Below, piece by piece: positions 34,501-47,850 of a stretch of DNA of 64,000 nucleotides (its first letter is position 1; every line of letters starts with the position of its first letter). The notes under the pieces are model-generated. The model had not been told where the DNA came from, made no database searches, and was given only the letters and a program-made list of their open reading frames with translations. The translations under genes and the position numbers were made by a program. Source of the DNA: Agrocybe praecox. Its lineage: Eukaryota; Basidiomycota; Agaricomycetes; Agaricales; Agrocybaceae. The stretch lies in assembly GCA_964017145.1 (NCBI GenBank), contig OZ024841.1, positions 1,736,001 through 1,800,000 on the forward strand, given 5' to 3'.

Positions 34501-35287
34501 AACTCCTATTGCACCTCCTCGTGGCTTTGCCAACCCTGTCTATGATCCTAACTTCAGTCGTGGAATGCCAATGGGTACTGCGGTCCCTATCGGTGGCAAT
34601 AACAATAGCGGCCCTTCAGCCACTTCTCCGGCACCTATTGGTCCTCCAAAACCAAAGATCCCACTAGGCTCGACATCGAGCGCTGGACCATCCATGCTCG
34701 CACCAGGCCAAGGACGACGCCCATCTATCCCTGTCCAAACTGACCTTTCTGGTCCTGGACCCATCACCCGTCCCCTTGCTCCTATTGCTCGTCCAACTGT
34801 AAGCAATGCCCCAGGTGAAGGTGCTAGTACTAGTTCTGGATCTCCAAGTCGCCGTTCTCCGAGCCCGAAAGGTATTTTGGGCTCGTCAGCCCTTGCAGCG
34901 GATGACGATGAAGTTGTGTCCGCGACTGGACCTAGAAGGATTCCCATGGGTATAAACGTTGCGCCGCAGACTTGGGGTCCGATTAGCAGCCCCAGGACAA
35001 CCATTGCGCCCTGGGGCCAGCCCGGATTCTCGCCTTCGCCTGCGCGGGCAATGCCAAATGCCATAGGTTCCAACAACCATCTGCACCAGATGCATCACTC
35101 TGTGCCGCAGCCGATTGGAAGTGGCTCGCTGTGGGGCAATAATACACCCGCGGGCAACCCTGATGGAGGGCACAATTGGCATCCGCAGAACGGGAATAGT
35201 GGTTACTTTGGCCAGGGACCGGGTGCGTACCTAAACCAGAACGCTGCTGCTGCCGCTTCTCCTGCTACACCTCATACCAACTCTTGA
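31557..35287 (+). CDS. NST1: NST1-like stress response protein
   Basis: Five exons: 31557-32062, 32199-32845, 32900-33150, 33207-33424 and 33487-35287, all GT-AG and in frame, giving a protein of about 1,140 aa. The Gln/Pro/Thr-rich N-terminus (CAG- and ACG-repeat DNA) is followed by the diagnostic block [66 protein letters not shown]. Two very acidic runs (residues ~340-395 and ~500-550), then a long Lys/Glu/Arg coiled-coil segment (first part of exon 5) and a Pro/Ser/Gly-rich C-terminal third come next. Nst1 in yeast is a negative regulator of salt tolerance, and fungal homologues share this architecture. Start: the first ATG in the open frame; an upstream exon cannot be excluded. The biochemical role is unknown. 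Confidence 0.82.
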
Positions 35288-38014
35288 AAACATACCAATC
35301 GCATTGGCATTATGTGCTCTCTCTGAGGATGTTTGCAAATGTTTATATGTTTCTTAACTCTGTTTCTTCACCTGCTTTCTGTCTTCTTTTGTTCCTCACT
35401 CTCTCCTTTTTTCATTTCTTTCGTAGTTTTACTTCAATTCGATTAGTTGTTGTTGTCGACTCGATTAAAGTCATTCTTCTGTTTACGTGCTCTTTTTTTG
35501 TTCTCAAACGTTAACGTTCAGCCATCGTCGTCACCTGTTCATTGATCATGCATATCTGATTGTCTGTTCCTCCAATGTCAATTTTCTCTCTCTCTGTGTC
35601 CATCAATCCATTTCCTTATCGTATCAGATACAAGACTTCTCTATAACTCCCCTTTATTCATCAGCCCCTCGTACTTTTTTTTGCTACGATGCCTTATTGA
35701 CACTCAGTACATCGCACCGCACCGCACCAAGCTACCATACCACATGACAAGTTATGAGTTTAAAGTATGACTACACTACATCATTTGGCATCCATTGCAA
35801 TATCGCATTTCTCCAAATCATCATGATTTCAGCTTTGTGAAATTTTAAAAAATTGAGCAAGGCATATGACCTGGTATATGGGCGGATGTAAAACGTTATT
35901 TACTTGTATAGAAGAAGAAGGGAAAAAAGGGATAACTATAATGCCAGGATAACACTGCTGGAGCCGATATCTATTTGTCGCACGAACAGACATTAAACAA
36001 CACGCCTTGTGTTAATTTTTTGGTGCCTTTCTGACACGAACAGATAAATAAATGCATCAGAGATATACCTTTTTGTCAGGTAAATGGAAATCAGCGCCAG
36101 CAGTGCAAGCGCTGACACTGACAGGAGACTCGCTCGATTTGGTCATGAGCCAACTAAATTAGGCAAGTGTTAATGATGGTGGTCAATGGCGATAGAGGGA
36201 TTTTTTGGGCTTACCAGCACATTTGAAAGGAGCTGTGTGATATCCGTTTTATTGAAAAAGAATTGTTTCTAAAATTTGAAGGGCGTTTGCAAACGGGTAT
36301 GTACGTTCGAATTGTCCCAATTCAACTTGAGGAAAAAAGATAAAGATTACGGTTGGCTCTGAACTTAGCGCCTGCGATCATGCCATCGTATCATTTATGA
36401 CAGCTGTGTTGTTGCTGTATCTCCATGCCCATTGCCAGGGCCCAAGCTTGTGTTTTTAGTTTGAACCCTTTACAGCGCCGCTTGAAATCCTTGAGCGCTT
36501 GGGTGTTCAACTTTGCGCTCCTGTTCTATGATCCACAGCGGGAATTCAGTATGCTCTTCGATGTTTCCTCGTTCTTCAGTAGGGCATGACTGATTCTTGC
36601 GTTATCTCCTAGGTATGGATGTGACATGCGTGTTGTCTGGATCTTTCTTGTTATGACAACCTTCATCCTATCTTCATAATTATAAGTGTTGATATTTTCT
36701 TCCAAAGTATTTTACTTCGTACCAAGATTTGAGTGTAATGCCATACGTACAAGATTAACATGCGCATCTACGAACGCAAGGCCAACACAAACATTTACTT
36801 CCAGTTCCATGTCGTCGAGCGCACGGTCTGGAACTCTGCCAAGAACGGGATGTGGCCCGAGCCAGGCGGCATACTTAGAGCGATGATGACGACTGCCAAG
36901 CGCGAGTTGAAGTTGTGTATTGTTCGCTTTTCACAGACACTCGGCGTAGGAAGGTTGGTGGTGAGTTGGGAAAAAGAAGAGCCTTGAGGCCGGTGCTGTT
37001 TTGAGTCGGTTTCAGTGCCTGTTCTACGGCATTGCAAATAAAGACGTACTATAAATTGGCAATAGACGTAAATTTCATCCAGTCTTGAAAGTGCAGGTGA
37101 TTTGCCTCGTAAGGTGCATGCATGGACTTAATATAACATCGCCTTTGCCAGCTCAACCAGCTGTAGTAGAACATTCTCAGTATACTAAGGCTTTTTATGA
37201 AACCATGGACGAGTTGATGTGACGTTCAGTACGCAACAAACAGATCTGTGAGGCTACTAATAGTAGCTCGTATCAAGCTAACCTGTAGTGTTAGTCATCC
37301 GATACACTATACATTCACTCAAAAGCTGATATGAATGGATAAATACTCAAGATAGAAATACTGTTTTTGACACCGGAAACTCCGCACCCCTCGGGCGCAC
37401 ACAGAACCTGGTTCTAGAATGAAGCCGATGAGCAATGTATCATAGTAAAGGTGCTGACTAGGGTGATCAACCTGATGTCGGACGAGATATTCACCGTTAC
37501 TCCAATTACATTATTTTCGTCATTTAATAAAGTACGATGCTTTCATATACAACGGGGGTACTTATTAAATCCAATGTTATGACGACATCGGATATGTGTA
37601 TAGGTGAACGATTATTTATTGATTCAAAAAAGTCAGCGAGTACTAGCAATCACAACCGGGATCATAAGCCAGCTTTATAACATATTTCTCCATTTTACTG
37701 TGATTCTGTCTGACCAGGTAGGATGTTTTGTCCACAATTCGAGGGCGCTTATCGGTGCGGGATATATTTTTAGGAGACTAGCCCTTTTTAGAACAGCAAA
37801 AACACAACATAGGGGTTGTGGGGTTAGGAGGAAGGATATTGAGGATTATGAAGTGCATGCGGAAGGAGAACCGTAAACTCTTGGAGGCGGGCGGAACATG
37901 AGGACGAGGGAGGAATGGAAGGACCTTGGAGCGGGGCTTATATAAACAAGTGGCACACCGAATCAAACCATGCCAATTTCTGTCGCTTCTTCTCCTTTCA
38001 CACAACTCTCATAT
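35288..38014. other. Long intergenic region, no supported gene
   Basis: 2.7 kb after NST1. Its first ~450 bases are T/C-rich and probably 3' UTR. A 75-codon frame at 36760-36987 (VERTVWNSAKNGMWPEPGG) has no recognisable relatives. CTTATATAAAC at about 37937 is a likely TATA box for the OAT gene. Confidence 0.45.
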
Positions 38015-38042
38015 CAACCACAACCACAACCACAACCACAAC
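38015..38042. repeat. CAACCA microsatellite in the OAT leader
   Basis: Four to five tandem CAACCA units just before the preferred OAT start codon at 38051. If the in-frame ATG at 37970 were used instead, they would be read as a Pro-Gln run. Confidence 0.9.
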
Positions 38043-38050
38043 TCACCGCA

Positions 38051-40317
<2,267 letters not shown>

Positions 40318-42260
40318 GTTGGATAGGATGGGGTTGTTGAAACTCAACAGTCTGTCTCCGCTCCCGAGTTGTTGTTCTCGTGCATGTTAGTAGCGCTTTT
40401 TTCTGTCTAGATATTTCCTCTTTTTTGCATCCTGACCCTCAATTGTGTGTTGGTCGTTTTGTCTCTCCCAACGGACTTGATCATTTGTTAATTAGTATAC
40501 GCAATCTTACCTATGAATTGGAATATCTGTATCATGTACTATCTATATGTACATATCTTCGTATGCTCATTCTTTTCATCTCTGTGGACTCAATACACTG
40601 ACTTTCAGAGACGAGCTGGGGACGAACGTTGGTAAATGTCGGATTACCTTTTTGGATATTTTTAAAATAAAATAAATCTTTTGTGGAGGGATACGGTCAT
40701 GTGATATACCCCCTTGGAATAGCGCGACGCGTCAAGGCGGCTCAAAGCGGAGCTTAAACTTTTGTGTATGTTTTTTTTTTTGGTTGGGGCTCAATTGTCT
40801 TTGTCTTTTGCCTTGTTTCCTCGACTTTCGACAAACCTCATTCAAGTTCTTTATATCTGCACAACACAACGACACCTAGAAACACGAACGCGTCTGAGGC
40901 ATACTGGAACCTCGTACGTACGACGTACAACGCAACTGTCGATGACGACCCTGAGTGGCATAGCTGAACTGGGAGTACGATGTTCTGCTCGAGTGATGCA
41001 AGGACGGGAGGGTCTTGTTTATCTGGATTCTGGGTGTTGAGTTTCTCATTCTACAAACTTTGCTGTTTCTCGTCTCATGGTTGAACACCTGTCTTTTTTC
41101 CCCTGGAATCTGGATGTTGCTGGACTTCAGGTTCCCAAGTACTGTGTATCTGTGCACTATTCTCGGTCATGTCTTCTCACCATCAGGATTGAATTTTACT
41201 CGTGCTTACTTGCTCTGTTTCTCTGTTTCGCACATTGTGGCTTGGCTTTGACAACCACGGAGTGTGCCAAGGATTTTGCGAATCACCAACCCACCGACAG
41301 GTGTGTGGGGTAATCATTGTTCTGGCGAAAGTCTTAAATCTTTGGCACGCTTGTGGCTTTCTTGCCTTCTGTGAATGTTTTTTGTTGCACCTATGCGCAT
41401 GAGCTGCGGATCAGTCAAAAGTACTTTTAAGGATGGAGCCGATTTGGGACCCGGCCTGGTATGTTCATCCGAAAATGTAATTATTTGAAACTTAATTAAA
41501 TACATGCTGGAAACTCGAACTAGTCCCATCGATTGGGCTTTCTTATCGATGACTTAGAAGATGCTTGTTTGATTCTTGGGCATTGACATGTACACGACAT
41601 CATTCTAGGACTGACCCTCCATCCGCGTATGTCATCTTGATGCTAGTCGGTAGTCGCCATTAGAGGGATGGTTTTAAGATTCAGTCGAGAGTGAGAAATG
41701 TATGGGTCTATCTCCCATGTATGTCATTCTTTTATATTCTATCTGCAGAGTATCCAACTAGATCCAGATATCTTCTGAACGTTTGGTTTATTTTATAGTA
41801 TGCCATTGGGTGTTGGTTTCTGTGATTGAACTGCAGCCTCAGCCTACCACTGTCACTCACTCAAAGTGCAGATTACTATTCCAGAATAAGGATACGCTTA
41901 GCCTCTGGCGGTAATATTACGATATTGGCTTCATGGTCGAACATAGCCTATCCACTCTATCCCTCCATTACTCGCTACTATGGTGCTCTGTCCTACCTCA
42001 TGCCATTGTGTTATGACGGCTCATCGATTACAAGGTACACTTAGACGAATTTTGTTAATTGGGGTATTGCTCATCTGATCATTTGAGCAGAGGCGACGCC
42101 AGAACCAGCGAAAGAAGCCCCTTAATCCTCTCAACGTCTATGGTAGCTACGGCCTATGGTGGTTTCTAGTATGTTCCAGCGATCAACTCCAACTCGTACT
42201 AGCGGATTCAAAGAGCTATTTCTACAGAGCGGAAGTATGAGGCTAAATTCCTGTAGGAAA
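40318..42260. other. Intergenic region, no supported gene
   Basis: About 1.9 kb between OAT and the first lectin. A T-rich stretch near 40768 and several 70-90 codon frames at 40760-41400 show no recognisable domain; they could be a small lineage-specific gene but nothing supports that. Confidence 0.4.
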
Positions 42261-42385
42261 GGTATATAAGAGGGGAGATACATACTCATCGGATATTGTG
42301 GCTTCTTTCAAAGAAAGATTATCAAGTACGCACTTCTTATTTTTTGCTAACCACGTACATACCTGCTTATTGAAATTATAGCAGA
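42261..42385 (+). promoter_or_regulatory. Core promoter and 5'-UTR intron of lectin gene 1
   Basis: A TATA box (TATATAAG) lies at about 42263-42270, followed ~60 bases on by a leader. The leader appears to contain an intron from GTACGC (42326) to TTATAG (42381), ending four bases before the ATG. The second lectin has the same arrangement. Confidence 0.55.
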
Positions 42386-42823
42386 ATGGCCTACAATATT
42401 GCATTAAGCACTAACCAGAAGACCGACGCCCACTTCCGCCCAGTCGAGTTTACGAACTGGAATGCGATAATAGACAACTGGACCATCGACAAAGAAAGGG
42501 ACTGTGACAGCAAGCTCCACATGGGAGGCAGTGGAGACTCGGGCGGGATCCGCTTCATATCGGACCACACGGGAGAGCAGTTTGTTATCTTTATTGGTGT
42601 GCACAACTCCGCTCGCTGGTGCGATATTGTGGTAGACCCTGGAGAAAGAGGCTCTGCGACAGCGCTTCACCCTGTTTACTACCAGGAAGGCACCCCGCAG
42701 GCGCTTAAGCGATGGGCCACACCTACTGTGTGTACTGCCAAGAACAAGCATGGTAGAACGATCAACCTCACGTACACGGTTAAAACTGGAAATAACCTCA
42801 AGGCCAACCTCGTCATTGCATGA
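42386..42823 (+). CDS. Fungal fruit-body lectin (FB_lectin / ABL family), copy 1
   Basis: A single coding exon of 145 aa, start MAYNIALSTNQ at 42386. The family is recognised by FFRPVExTNW-like AHFRPVEFTNW, LHMGGSGDSGGIRFISD, then FVIFIGVHNSARWCDIVVD and the C-terminal INLTYTVKTGNNLKANLVIA. These match the Agaricus bisporus lectin pattern (MGGSGTSGSLRF, FGVHNYKRWCDIV, EYTVTEGDNLKANLIIG). The fold is an actinoporin-like beta-sandwich. Family members bind the Gal-beta-1,3-GalNAc disaccharide and N-acetylglucosamine, are abundant cytosolic fruit-body proteins without signal peptide, and have been linked to storage and defence against predators. The usual HNYxRWCD site reads HNSARWCD here, one aromatic residue short. 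It shares strand, promoter layout and most of the sequence with copy 2. Confidence 0.93.
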   Translation: MAYNIALSTNQKTDAHFRPVEFTNWNAIIDNWTIDKERDCDSKLHMGGSGDSGGIRFISDHTGEQFVIFIGVHNSARWCDIVVDPGERGSATALHPVYYQEGTPQALKRWATPTVCTAKNKHGRTINLTYTVKTGNNLKANLVIA

Positions 42824-43239
42824 GAGTCATAGCAAGGACGTAGCGCTTACAAAGTCTGTGCGCATTTTGGGCGATGTAATGTACCAAACAGATTGTATCA
42901 TTGACCACAATTCCGAATTCGTTGAGGTCCACAATACGATCACGTGACGAAACCTGTACTTAATTTAAGTCGTCGCGTCAGACGCGTCCGAGTCAATTCC
43001 AATTTAGTGCGCGAGCTTGTGCTAATGATATTGCTGCCTTCTAGCAAAGTTTATCTTGGTTTGGTATGGACGTGTGCTGGGAGGATGACAATCATTTCAC
43101 GGTTCCGAGTTTATTTCAAAATGGCCTACTAGGTGCGTACGAAGGCTCGCTTTAAACCTCGCTTTTGTTGAATATTATACATCACCCATTTCATCTCACA
43201 TATTTCATCCTTCTAAGCTACAAGCTCTCTGAGACTAAT

Positions 43240-43846
43240 ATGGCACCAATTTTTCCATCATTTGTGACAAAATTCTTGTCTATATTACTTAGTCTTTGCC
43301 TTCTCTTCATTGGCTCAACGTTTGCTAGACGCAAATTTCACGGGCGAGGTATGTACCCTTATCTCACGGACGACATAGCGCGTCTAATTGTCTCCCATGA
43401 CATCTTCAACTCAAATTTAATCAGCGACGTGGTATCATGCTGGTGTATGTGCTGTTTTTCTTGTTTGCTATCCTTAACTCGCATTCTGTGGCTGACAGTT
43501 ATCTTTTCTTTGTGGGTTAAAATAAGATTGGGGCGTGCGGTGGCTGGAACGTCGATAGTGACCACATTGTGGCACTACCTCCTGTGGAGTTTGCGAGGGG
43601 AACGCGATGCGGTAGGACAATCCGTGTGAACCGTGCGTTACACATTTTCATTTTCAGTTTCATTATTCGCGTTTACGATCGTCTAATCTTTTTTCGTCAT
43701 CAGATCAAGGAAAATCAATAACCGCCAAAGTTGTCGACCTTTGTCCGAGCTGTGGATGGACGGGTATTGATCTTTCGAGATCGGCGTTTGCAGAACTTGG
43801 TCTTTTAGATGAAGGCGTTTTGCATGTAGTATGGGAATTCACCTAA
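43240..43846 (+). CDS. Secreted double-psi beta-barrel (RlpA-like) protein, copy D (intact)
   Basis: Four exons (43240-43348, 43425-43444, 43527-43632, 43704-43846), all GT-AG, give 125 aa. A signal peptide (FLSILLSLCLLFIGSTFARR) is followed by ATWYHAG (encoded by the 20-nt micro-exon), IGACGGWNVDSDHIVALPPVEFA, TRCGRTIRVN, then KSITAKVVDLCPSCGWTGIDLS, AFAELGLLDEGVLHVVW. Cysteine pairs CG...CG and DLCPSCG are those of single-domain DPBB proteins. The exon structure, the phases and even the length of the last exon (143 nt) equal those of copy C 26 kb away, so the two clusters share recent ancestry. It lies between the two lectin genes on the same strand. Function unknown; wall-binding or protease-inhibitor roles are known for relatives. 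Confidence 0.8.
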
Positions 43847-44640
43847 CATTATTTTGCATAAGTTGTTGGGCGTAGCTTGGCTATCTGAGCTCGGTGTTGG
43901 CCATTCAACGTATTCAATCATGTGAAGTTCTGAGAACGACGTACGTATAGAATAGCCCGTGGTACTCCTGAACGAACTTTGGTACTTACCCTGCATTGCT
44001 GCTAATAGCACGGTAAGACCCTGTTCTAAGAATACCATATGGAAGGCCTTGGTATTCTTCCCGACTGCAAGAGTGCTCTGTCCTCGCCACTATATGGGGT
44101 TGCGTTAAATGATAGTATACTTGAAAATATACAGCACTGGAGTTCCATCTCTTCGAAGTTAGTATTGGTAGAGACTAGCCTGCCCAACATTGTCTGCTAA
44201 GGGTTATGCCGACGTCTTAAATCCTTAGCGGGAACATTCATTCAGTATTTTTAGAGTTTCAAGTCATTCACAAGATGCCGGCACAAGCGAGCGATGTGCT
44301 TGCATCAAAGTTTAGCCTGCTACGTGCTCATGTTCTTGGTTAAGCGCCTTGTTCCGACTATCTTTTAGCGTACGGTATGTCAGGAGAAATGTTAATTGAA
44401 TTCCAAGACATATCCGGTGCCCTTTGTAACGTAAATATTGCAGATGATCACAAGGGGTCTGTGGTACTATGCACTAACTAATCACAAAGACAAATGATTC
44501 GGGGTTATTTAGCACCAAATAGGATGATCAAGAAGACAAGATGTGTCGGCCACTAGCACTTCTGTGATTCAAAACTCGGAGATGACAATCCTATTCGGTG
44601 TTGGGTCCGAGTAAAACCATAATAATAACGCGCCAGAGCC
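43847..44640. other. Intergenic region between DPBB gene and lectin gene 2
   Basis: No supported gene; upstream region of lectin 2. Confidence 0.45.
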
Positions 44641-44845
44641 TATATAAGAAAAGGATACCTCTACCAAGTTTCTTCAGTCCCCTGAACGCAACCCTATAGG
44701 TGAGCAGCCATAGAGAAAACTAGCACATCTCTAAATTTTACTGACGCTTAATTATCAGGATAACTGAAAATAAAAATCTGTATGTGTGTTTTATCCGACG
44801 CGGTTGAGGTAGCGTCACGTACTGACCTACTGTTTTTACAGTACA
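44641..44845 (+). promoter_or_regulatory. Core promoter and 5'-UTR intron of lectin gene 2
   Basis: A TATA box TATATAAGAA is at 44641. The leader then reads CCCTATAG|GTGAGC at 44700, with an acceptor TTTTTACAG at 44841, four bases before the ATG, so a 142-nt leader intron is likely. The position relative to the ATG matches lectin gene 1. Confidence 0.55.
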
Positions 44846-45289
44846 ATGGCCTACAACATTGGTTTGCGTACCTACCAAACTAACACCAACGCTTTCTTCC
44901 GCCCAGTCGAATACACGAACTGGGGCAACCTCCCCGACAACTGGTACATCAACAACAACAACAATGGCAGCGACAACACCCTCCATATGAACAATAGCGG
45001 CACTTCTGGTGGGATTCGCTTTATCTCTGACGCAACCAACGAGCAGTTTATCGTCTTCGTCGGAGTACACAACTATGTTCGCTGGTGCGACATCGTCGCC
45101 GATCCCGGTGCAGGAAAAACGGCCACTGCTCTCAACCCCGTGTACTATCAAGCAGGCACTCCTCAGGCTGCCGCACGCGAGCGAACAAGTGCTTCATGCT
45201 CTGCTACCAACAGCCGCGGTAGGGCCATCAACCTCACCTACACGGTCGCTACAGGCAACGCCCTTAGTGCGAACATAGTCATTGGATAG
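44846..45289 (+). CDS. Fungal fruit-body lectin (FB_lectin / ABL family), copy 2
   Basis: A single coding exon of 147 aa starting MAYNIGLRTYQTNTN. Key blocks: FFRPVEYTNW, LHMNNSGTSGGIRFISD, FIVFVGVHNYVRWCDIVAD (full HNYxRWCD sugar-site motif, unlike copy 1), NPVYYQAGTPQAAAR and INLTYTVATGNALSANIVIG. No signal peptide, as for the family. An Asn run (NNNNNGSDN, residues ~35-43) replaces the KERDCDS of copy 1. Being intact with all family residues, this is the better candidate for a sugar-binding lectin of the pair. Confidence 0.94.
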   Translation: MAYNIGLRTYQTNTNAFFRPVEYTNWGNLPDNWYINNNNNGSDNTLHMNNSGTSGGIRFISDATNEQFIVFVGVHNYVRWCDIVADPGAGKTATALNPVYYQAGTPQAAARERTSASCSATNSRGRAINLTYTVATGNALSANIVIG

Positions 45290-45988
45290 TAGGAATGAAT
45301 GCCTTGAGAGTATGCTTACGCAGAAATATATCATGGTGCCAGAAAAACATAAATTCCACTGATTCTGTTCTATGATTACGTATATACCACAAAAAAAAAG
45401 AATGGATTGATCATCGAAAGTGGTTAACATGCTCATAATACTAAGTTTCTACTTTATAAGTATGCCACTGATAGCCGAGTCATAGCTATCAATTCGGAAT
45501 CGGATTTTGCCGGACATGGTTACTTGATCTCGGCTTGAAGCTACGCTACTCCTCCATAATGGCATTTGGAATAGTCCCGATTACGATATTCAAATACTCA
45601 GCTCTATCGTAAGATGAGCTCGTAAGCTCCTGGTTACGGTCACAAATGCACTCGAGGCGCTATCGGTCTTCTTCTCTACCTAGTCCACATGAAATTAATA
45701 AATTTTACAGCCCTGGACAGTTGTTACTCCTATACTTGTTTTGCAGGGCCACCGCTATGCGTGGCAGTACGAGTCTTCAATTATTACTGTTTGTTTTTTC
45801 TTAGTAGTGTACTAAGTATGTCGCACCCGTGTACTTACACAAAAATAGACACAGATATGTTTTTTCCAAAGATGTGCGATAAGAAAAACGAGAATAACAT
45901 TGACAAAAAAACAATATATGTTCATGTATTAATGATCACATCTAAGTACGTGAAGGGAAAGTAAGCGCTCGATATTTTTTGAACGACA
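45290..45988. other. Intergenic region, no supported gene
   Basis: AT-rich spacer between lectin gene 2 and the decayed membrane-protein gene; presumed lectin 3' UTR at the left end, with an A9 run near 45389. Confidence 0.4.
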
Positions 45989-46728
45989 TCATTCCTCGAT
46001 GCGCGTAGCCCTCCCACACATATCCTTCCATACTACCGCAAAAAAAATCTTGACCGTCGTACCTTCGTTGGAGTCGAAAATCTCGATGATAAGTTGTTGA
46101 CTCCGGCAGCGTCGTATGCGATGACCAAAACATAATGTCATGGTTGAAATCTCCAACTCCGTAATTACCAGACCCTGCACACCACGAGCAATGCACCGGA
46201 AGATAAACCACGCTGTTTGAATAATAACAACGAATTTTAAAAGGCCGTCCCCTTTGCTTGTATTGTCGATTTCCTCAGAAGTTATAGTCGGAAATACGAT
46301 CTGGTTGTCCTTCTCGAGTTGAACAAACCAGTCGTACGAGACTGTGCCCATGTATTTGTCTCCTTTAAACAGAACAAACCCTCCCATTATAACAAGAAAG
46401 TTATGCTTCATACTCCAATTCTGGGCTTTACCTTCGCAGACCTTTATAAGTACGGAATTTCCGATGGTTTATTGATCCCAAATTCTCACCTGAAAAGGCA
46501 TTTGTTAACTCTCGCGCAAAGAACCACTGCCTAAACGACCACATAAGGATCATCTCTGATGCGAATAATGTCCAACACATCAAATGAACGCGCCGCAGTG
46601 CACGCATTAGACGATTTTGCTCTAAGGGGTGGAAGATTTGGATGAACGCAGACCCATGTGCAGAGAAATATCGTGGCGAGACAGCTCCAGATTATATCGA
46701 GGATCCAACGGGTGTCAGACAGGTGCAC
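45989..46728 (-). pseudogene. Remnant of a basidiomycete polytopic membrane-protein family gene
   Basis: Minus strand: DIIWSCLATIFLCTWVCVHPNLPP opens the recognisable part, the start motif of a large uncharacterised fungal membrane-protein family. It should continue directly with EQNRLMRALRRVHLMCW, ASEMILMWSFRQWFFAREL, but these lie in another frame with no intron between. After a normal intron come WSMKHNFLVIMGGFVLF, FPTITSEEIDNTSKGD, IIQTAWFIFRCIARGVQGLVITELEI; then the protein stops resembling the family where three or more further helices are expected. The frame change plus the truncated C-terminus indicate a dead gene. Function of the intact family unknown. Confidence 0.55.
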
Positions 46729-47285
46729 TGTTCATCGTCTCTCATATCCAAACTCTTGAGCTTGCTCGGCTTTGGCGGCGCCGTATGTGTATTTCCTCCT
46801 TGTCCTTTTCCTCCTCCTTCTCGTTCGCTTTGAATCCGACCTCATCTTCGACTTCGACTAATGGGAACCTCACAAAGCCGCCAGACCCGTTCGCGTTCGC
46901 GTTCTCCTTTCCAGCACCAACGGCAACGTGCCCAGAACCTACACCCATAGCCACGCCCATCCCGTTCCCAATCCCACGCCCAATCATCACATCCCGCCTA
47001 TCCCGGCTCTCCACACCATATATGACCGTACGATAGAGGTACACGAGCAGCTTGAGCTCGGAGGATGAGTCGGGGCTGGGTCTGGGTATGAGTGTGTCGT
47101 TGCTGCTGGGACTGGGATTGTGGGAATGGGACTGAGCATGGTGAGAGGGAGAAGGAGAGTGCGACGACGACACGACGACAGGTACAGAAACGGAAATGGG
47201 TACCCTGCCGCTTCTGATAGGTTTTGGAACGACGATCACTATTTTTTCGTCGACGGGCACCGGTATGGGTATGATTTCTTCTCAG

Positions 47286-47850
47286 CTAGGACGAGGTTGT
47301 CTCCGTCATCTCTGTGCGGCGTGGCCAGAGGAGACGAAGGTGGAGAAGAAACTGTGGCGGTGGGAAGGAGTATGGTGGGCCCCAAGACGATGAGGGACGC
47401 CCTGATGAATTAGTTAGTTCAGAGGCGGCTTTATACATCTCAGGTAAATGGTACTCACCCAGAGGCGTAGAAGCTCCCCAACTGACACAAAAAATATCAG
47501 TTAACATAGTGACACTATCAAGAAAAAAGGACGTTGAGGTGAATGGACAGTCACATACTGCATAGCTTCGCTCAGGAAAGCCCGAAAGTAAGACAGTTTC
47601 TCTCTCTGAGACTCGAAAGAAGTCGTGAAGGCTATCCGTTCCAACGAGGTCCAGCTCGGCCTGTATCCTCGCTTGGACGATCGGATTGACATAAGCCATG
47701 TAAAACGCGGTCATTATGAATGACATAGTCTATAAGTGTAACGGTTCGTTGAGAATACTTCGCGCCAAGTGCGAAAAGAAAAGAAGGTCCATACTGTCTC
47801 AATTCCACCTGTGTGGAAGGTCAGCTCTTCCTCAACATGTTTTATTTGTC
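47286..47850 (-). pseudogene. Cytochrome P450 fragment (I- to K-helix region)
   Basis: Minus strand: EEELTFHTGGIETT joins across an intron (47730-47794) to MSFIMTAFYMAYVNPIVQARIQAELDLVG, the I-helix (G-G-x-E-T-T) and J-helix of a microbial multi-exon P450. The continuation EKLSYFRAFLSEAMHWGASTPLG is in a different frame and corresponds to the K helix. The invariant ExxR would read EAMH, with His for Arg. A VPHR-like motif follows one base out of frame; the haem-binding Cys loop and the N-terminal half are missing. Several frame breaks and a lost ExxR mean this is a relic. Confidence 0.6.

Noticed and set aside
36760..36987. 75-codon frame with Trp-rich middle in the region after NST1
   Set aside because: No neighbouring exons, signal peptide or family motif; kept only as a note in the intergenic entry.
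40760..41400. Cluster of 65-90 codon frames after OAT considered as a small secreted protein
   Set aside because: The frames overlap and shift, signal-like starts are just T-rich leader DNA, and no cysteine pattern or splice model emerges.
46742..47260. 172-codon minus-strand frame between the membrane-protein and P450 relics
   Set aside because: Low-complexity Ser/Pro/His and Gly/Val runs without any recognisable domain or splice context; not supported as a gene.
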